Made by a program: the position numbers and the translations under genes | Shown: positions 4,489 to 5,813 of the stretch, piece after piece | Layout of the letters: the number at the start of each line of letters is the position of its first letter | Numbering within the stretch: position 1 is the stretch's first letter | Notes under the pieces: generated by a model | Seen by the model: the letters and a program-made list of their open reading frames with translations, nothing else | What the model was told of the DNA's origin: nothing | Databases searched by the model: none | Source: Gammaproteobacteria bacterium | Lineage (GTDB): Bacteria; Pseudomonadota; Gammaproteobacteria; UBA9214 | DNA length: 5,813 nucleotides | Assembly: GCA_003454335.1 (NCBI GenBank) | Contig: DMKK01000245.1 | Location: forward strand, 4,448 to 10,260 | Direction of reading: 5' to 3'

Positions 4489-4827
4489 CTACTCGGACGA
4501 ATAGCTGTCATTCAGATTTGTATGGCACAACACACCGCGCATGGTACCGATCAGACTCAACAATTCTTCATTGCGCACACAGTAATAGATCCGGTTCGCA
4601 TCGCGTCTGGACTTGACAATATTCTTGTTACGCAACTGGTCCAGGTGTTGCGAGACATTACTCTGCGAGGTGCCAATCTTCTCGACAATCTCGCCAACAG
4701 ACATCTCTTTATTACCCAGGGTACACAAGATCTTCCACCGCAGCGGATGCCCCATGGCCTTGAGGGCATCTGCGGTCAGGGTAATGTCTTCATCCGGTGC
4801 CTGATCTGGTTTTGAATCTTCCATCAT
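4489..4827 (-). CDS. ArsR-family regulator, YgaV/BigR/SqrR-like persulfide sensor
   Basis: This 112-aa winged-helix repressor-type protein follows the ArsR order: helix ALKAMGHPLRWKILCTL (21-37), the MSVGEIVEKIG turn (42-52), recognition helix TSQSNVSQHLDQLRNKNIV (53-71), wing SRRDANRIYYCV (73-84) and dimer helix NEELLSLIGTMRGVLC (86-101). It resembles E. coli YgaV closely, and C35 and C101 align with the two cysteines that form a (poly)sulfide bridge in YgaV, BigR and SqrR. The arsenic-site motif ELCVCD is absent, so metal sensing is unlikely. A third cysteine, C83, lies in the wing. The start may be the second ATG (4824), six bases from GGAG; the first is only three bases away. The expected behaviour is to repress until sulfane sulfur oxidises the cysteine pair. 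The neighbouring sulfur globule gene makes a sulfur role more credible. Targets are unproven. Confidence 0.82.
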   Translation of the reverse strand: MMEDSKPDQAPDEDITLTADALKAMGHPLRWKILCTLGNKEMSVGEIVEKIGTSQSNVSQHLDQLRNKNIVKSRRDANRIYYCVRNEELLSLIGTMRGVLCHTNLNDSYSSE

Positions 4828-4851
4828 TCACTCCAAATAGTCGTGCTGGCA

Positions 4852-4879
4852 AGTGTACGCAGTAAGGGCGGAGTTGCAA
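4852..4879 (-). promoter_or_regulatory. Predicted promoter of the ArsR-type gene
   Basis: On the minus strand TTGCAA (4874-4879), a 16-nt spacer and TACACT (4852-4857) form a good sigma70-like promoter in the 76-nt gap after the receiver-PAS gene. The leader would be about 20 nt. The same TACACT with 16-nt spacing occurs in the promoter at 3111-3138. Confidence 0.5.
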
Positions 4880-4903
4880 CCGTCAGATCAGCTGCTGCCC
4901 CTG

Positions 4904-5743
4904 CTAAACGGTTACGCGAGTATAACCAGTCATATCCTTTGCAATACAGATAATATCAGTAATCTCGCCCGCTTCATCCTTGATCGCCGTCCGTGAGAAC
5001 AGGATCGGTACCCGCCGCTGGTCCTTGGCAATAAAGCTGGCCTCTATGCTGCTAATGGTACCGGTGCGGATCAGCGCTTCCAGCCAGGTGCCCATGAAGG
5101 CATTGGCCTGCACCGTTTCTTCTTCTTCAAAGATATCGCCGATTGCCATACCCTGCAGGTCCATCTCCGCATAATCCAGCATCCGGCAGGCCGCCGGGTT
5201 CGCCGTCTTTATCCTGCCATCTGCACCCAGCAGCAACAGTGCTTCACCCATGCTATCGATGACATTTTCCAGGTAGTTCTTGGCAACGCGCAATTCCCGG
5301 GTACGCTCTTCCACCTGCAGCTCCAGGCGGCGATTCATATCGCGTTCTTTCTCGATCAACCGCAGATAAGTGCTGATCTTGTTGATTAGCTGGTTATCGT
5401 CAATCGGCTTGAGCAGGTAGTCCGCTGCCCCGACTTCATAACCCCTTTTCTGGAATTCATCCGTTTTGTAAGCCGCGGTCAGGAAGATAATCGGAATATC
5501 CCGGGTTCTCTGCCTGACCTTGAGCATGGAAGCTGCCTGAAAGCCATCCATCTCCGGCATTTGCACATCCAGCACGATCAGGTCTATGCGCGGATTCTGC
5601 AAGGCAATGTCCAGTGCAGTCTGCCCGGAATCCGCCTCCAGCACCTCAACATCCATGTGCCTGGAAATCAGCGTGTGCAAAGTGAACAGGTTATTCCGGT
5701 TGTCATCAACAATCAGAATCCGGAAGTCGGCATATCGATTCAT
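4904..5743 (-). CDS. Response regulator receiver with PAS domain
   Basis: This 279-aa protein starts with a complete receiver domain (1-125): D13-D14 in ILIVDDN, phosphoacceptor D59 in LIVLDVQMPEMDG, T89 in IFLTAA and K112 in YLLKPID. A charged helix likely to be a coiled coil follows (127-160, LIEKERDMNRRLELQVEERTRELR). A PAS domain then covers about 158-272, from NYLENVIDSMGEALLLLGADGRI to IKDEAGEITDIICIAKDMT. The chain ends seven residues later with no kinase, GGDEF or DNA-binding output. Receiver plus coil plus PAS normally precedes such an output, so the gene may be shortened, or it may be a signalling adaptor. The receiver looks functional. The start has AGGAAAG eight bases upstream. 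An upstream sensor kinase would lie beyond the right edge of the window. The regulator gene follows on the same strand after 76 nt. Confidence 0.88.
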   Translation of the reverse strand: MNRYADFRILIVDDNRNNLFTLHTLISRHMDVEVLEADSGQTALDIALQNPRIDLIVLDVQMPEMDGFQAASMLKVRQRTRDIPIIFLTAAYKTDEFQKRGYEVGAADYLLKPIDDNQLINKISTYLRLIEKERDMNRRLELQVEERTRELRVAKNYLENVIDSMGEALLLLGADGRIKTANPAACRMLDYAEMDLQGMAIGDIFEEEETVQANAFMGTWLEALIRTGTISSIEASFIAKDQRRVPILFSRTAIKDEAGEITDIICIAKDMTGYTRVTV

Positions 5744-5792
5744 AACAGCTTTCCTGGGTTACCTGGTTGACAGCTAATGCATCATCACACTA

Positions 5793-5813
5793 CGGACTGA
5801 TGGGTGCGTCGCT
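5793..5813. repeat. REP-like palindromic repeat, right copy, cut by the edge
   Basis: Positions 5798-5813 (TGATGGGTGCGTCGCT) are the exact reverse complement of 16-31, and 5793-5813 match 16-36 at 20 of 21 bases. The window stops in the middle of the element. It lies upstream of the receiver-PAS gene. Confidence 0.65.

Noticed and set aside
4489..4827. Arsenic or metal-sensing ArsR repressor
   Set aside because: The ELCVCD metal motif is absent; the two cysteines sit at the positions used by the persulfide sensors.
4828..4906. Frameshift that would extend the receiver-PAS protein into a further domain
   Set aside because: The 76-nt gap shows stops and no domain remnant in the other frames by eye, and it contains a plausible promoter for the regulator gene.
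1..5813. Composite transposon bounded by terminal inverted repeats
   Set aside because: No transposase or integrase is present, and the edge repeats look like dispersed intergenic palindromes.
1..5813. CRISPR array, tRNA, rRNA or riboswitch
   Set aside because: No regularly spaced repeats, cloverleaf or known conserved RNA core was seen on either strand.

Overview
This window looks like a chromosomal segment from a sulfur-oxidising gammaproteobacterium, probably related to Chromatiales or Thiotrichales. The main evidence is a clear sulfur globule envelope protein gene (3874-4224): a Sec signal peptide followed by a Gly/Asn/Tyr-rich mature chain and an Ala/Pro/Val tail. Supporting evidence is a DUF3301 membrane protein, a divergent family I pyrophosphatase, an ArsR-type regulator with the cysteine pair of persulfide sensors, and dispersed palindromic repeats. 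Family names come from recognising sequence patterns; no database search was run.

Layout, left to right. Positions 1-37 hold a REP-like palindromic repeat that reappears inverted at the right edge (5793-5813). Next is a solitary MbcA/ParS/Xre antitoxin-like gene on the minus strand (52-453), then a short DUF3301 membrane protein on the plus strand (654-950). A plus-strand run of three genes follows (1016-1255, 1274-1738, 1748-2263): a 79-aa conserved small protein, a 154-aa protein with four cysteines, and the divergent pyrophosphatase. Their gaps of 18 and 9 nt suggest one operon behind an extended -10 promoter. A nearly perfect 25-bp inverted repeat (2292-2371) separates this run from a convergent minus-strand gene for a secreted beta-sandwich protein (2396-3061). 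Upstream of that lies a degenerate receiver-domain protein (3135-3542, minus).

From 3543 to 3873 there is an AT-rich intergenic stretch with several dyads, a candidate 15-codon ORF with an ideal Shine-Dalgarno, and the promoter region of the sulfur globule gene. A perfect 10-bp inverted repeat overlaps the predicted -35 element there. The sulfur globule gene ends in a textbook rho-independent terminator (4254-4291). A non-coding spacer with repeated CATCCTG motifs follows (4292-4488). The right end carries, on the minus strand, the ArsR-type regulator (4489-4827) and a receiver-PAS protein (4904-5743).

The most attractive hypothesis is a small sulfur-responsive locus. The regulator keeps the two cysteines found in YgaV/BigR/SqrR-type sulfide and persulfide sensors, and it lies tail to tail with the sulfur globule gene. 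The two genes also share a 12-bp leader block just before their start codons. Whether this regulator acts on the globule gene is inference. The two receiver proteins may belong to a sensory pathway whose kinase or output lies outside the window.
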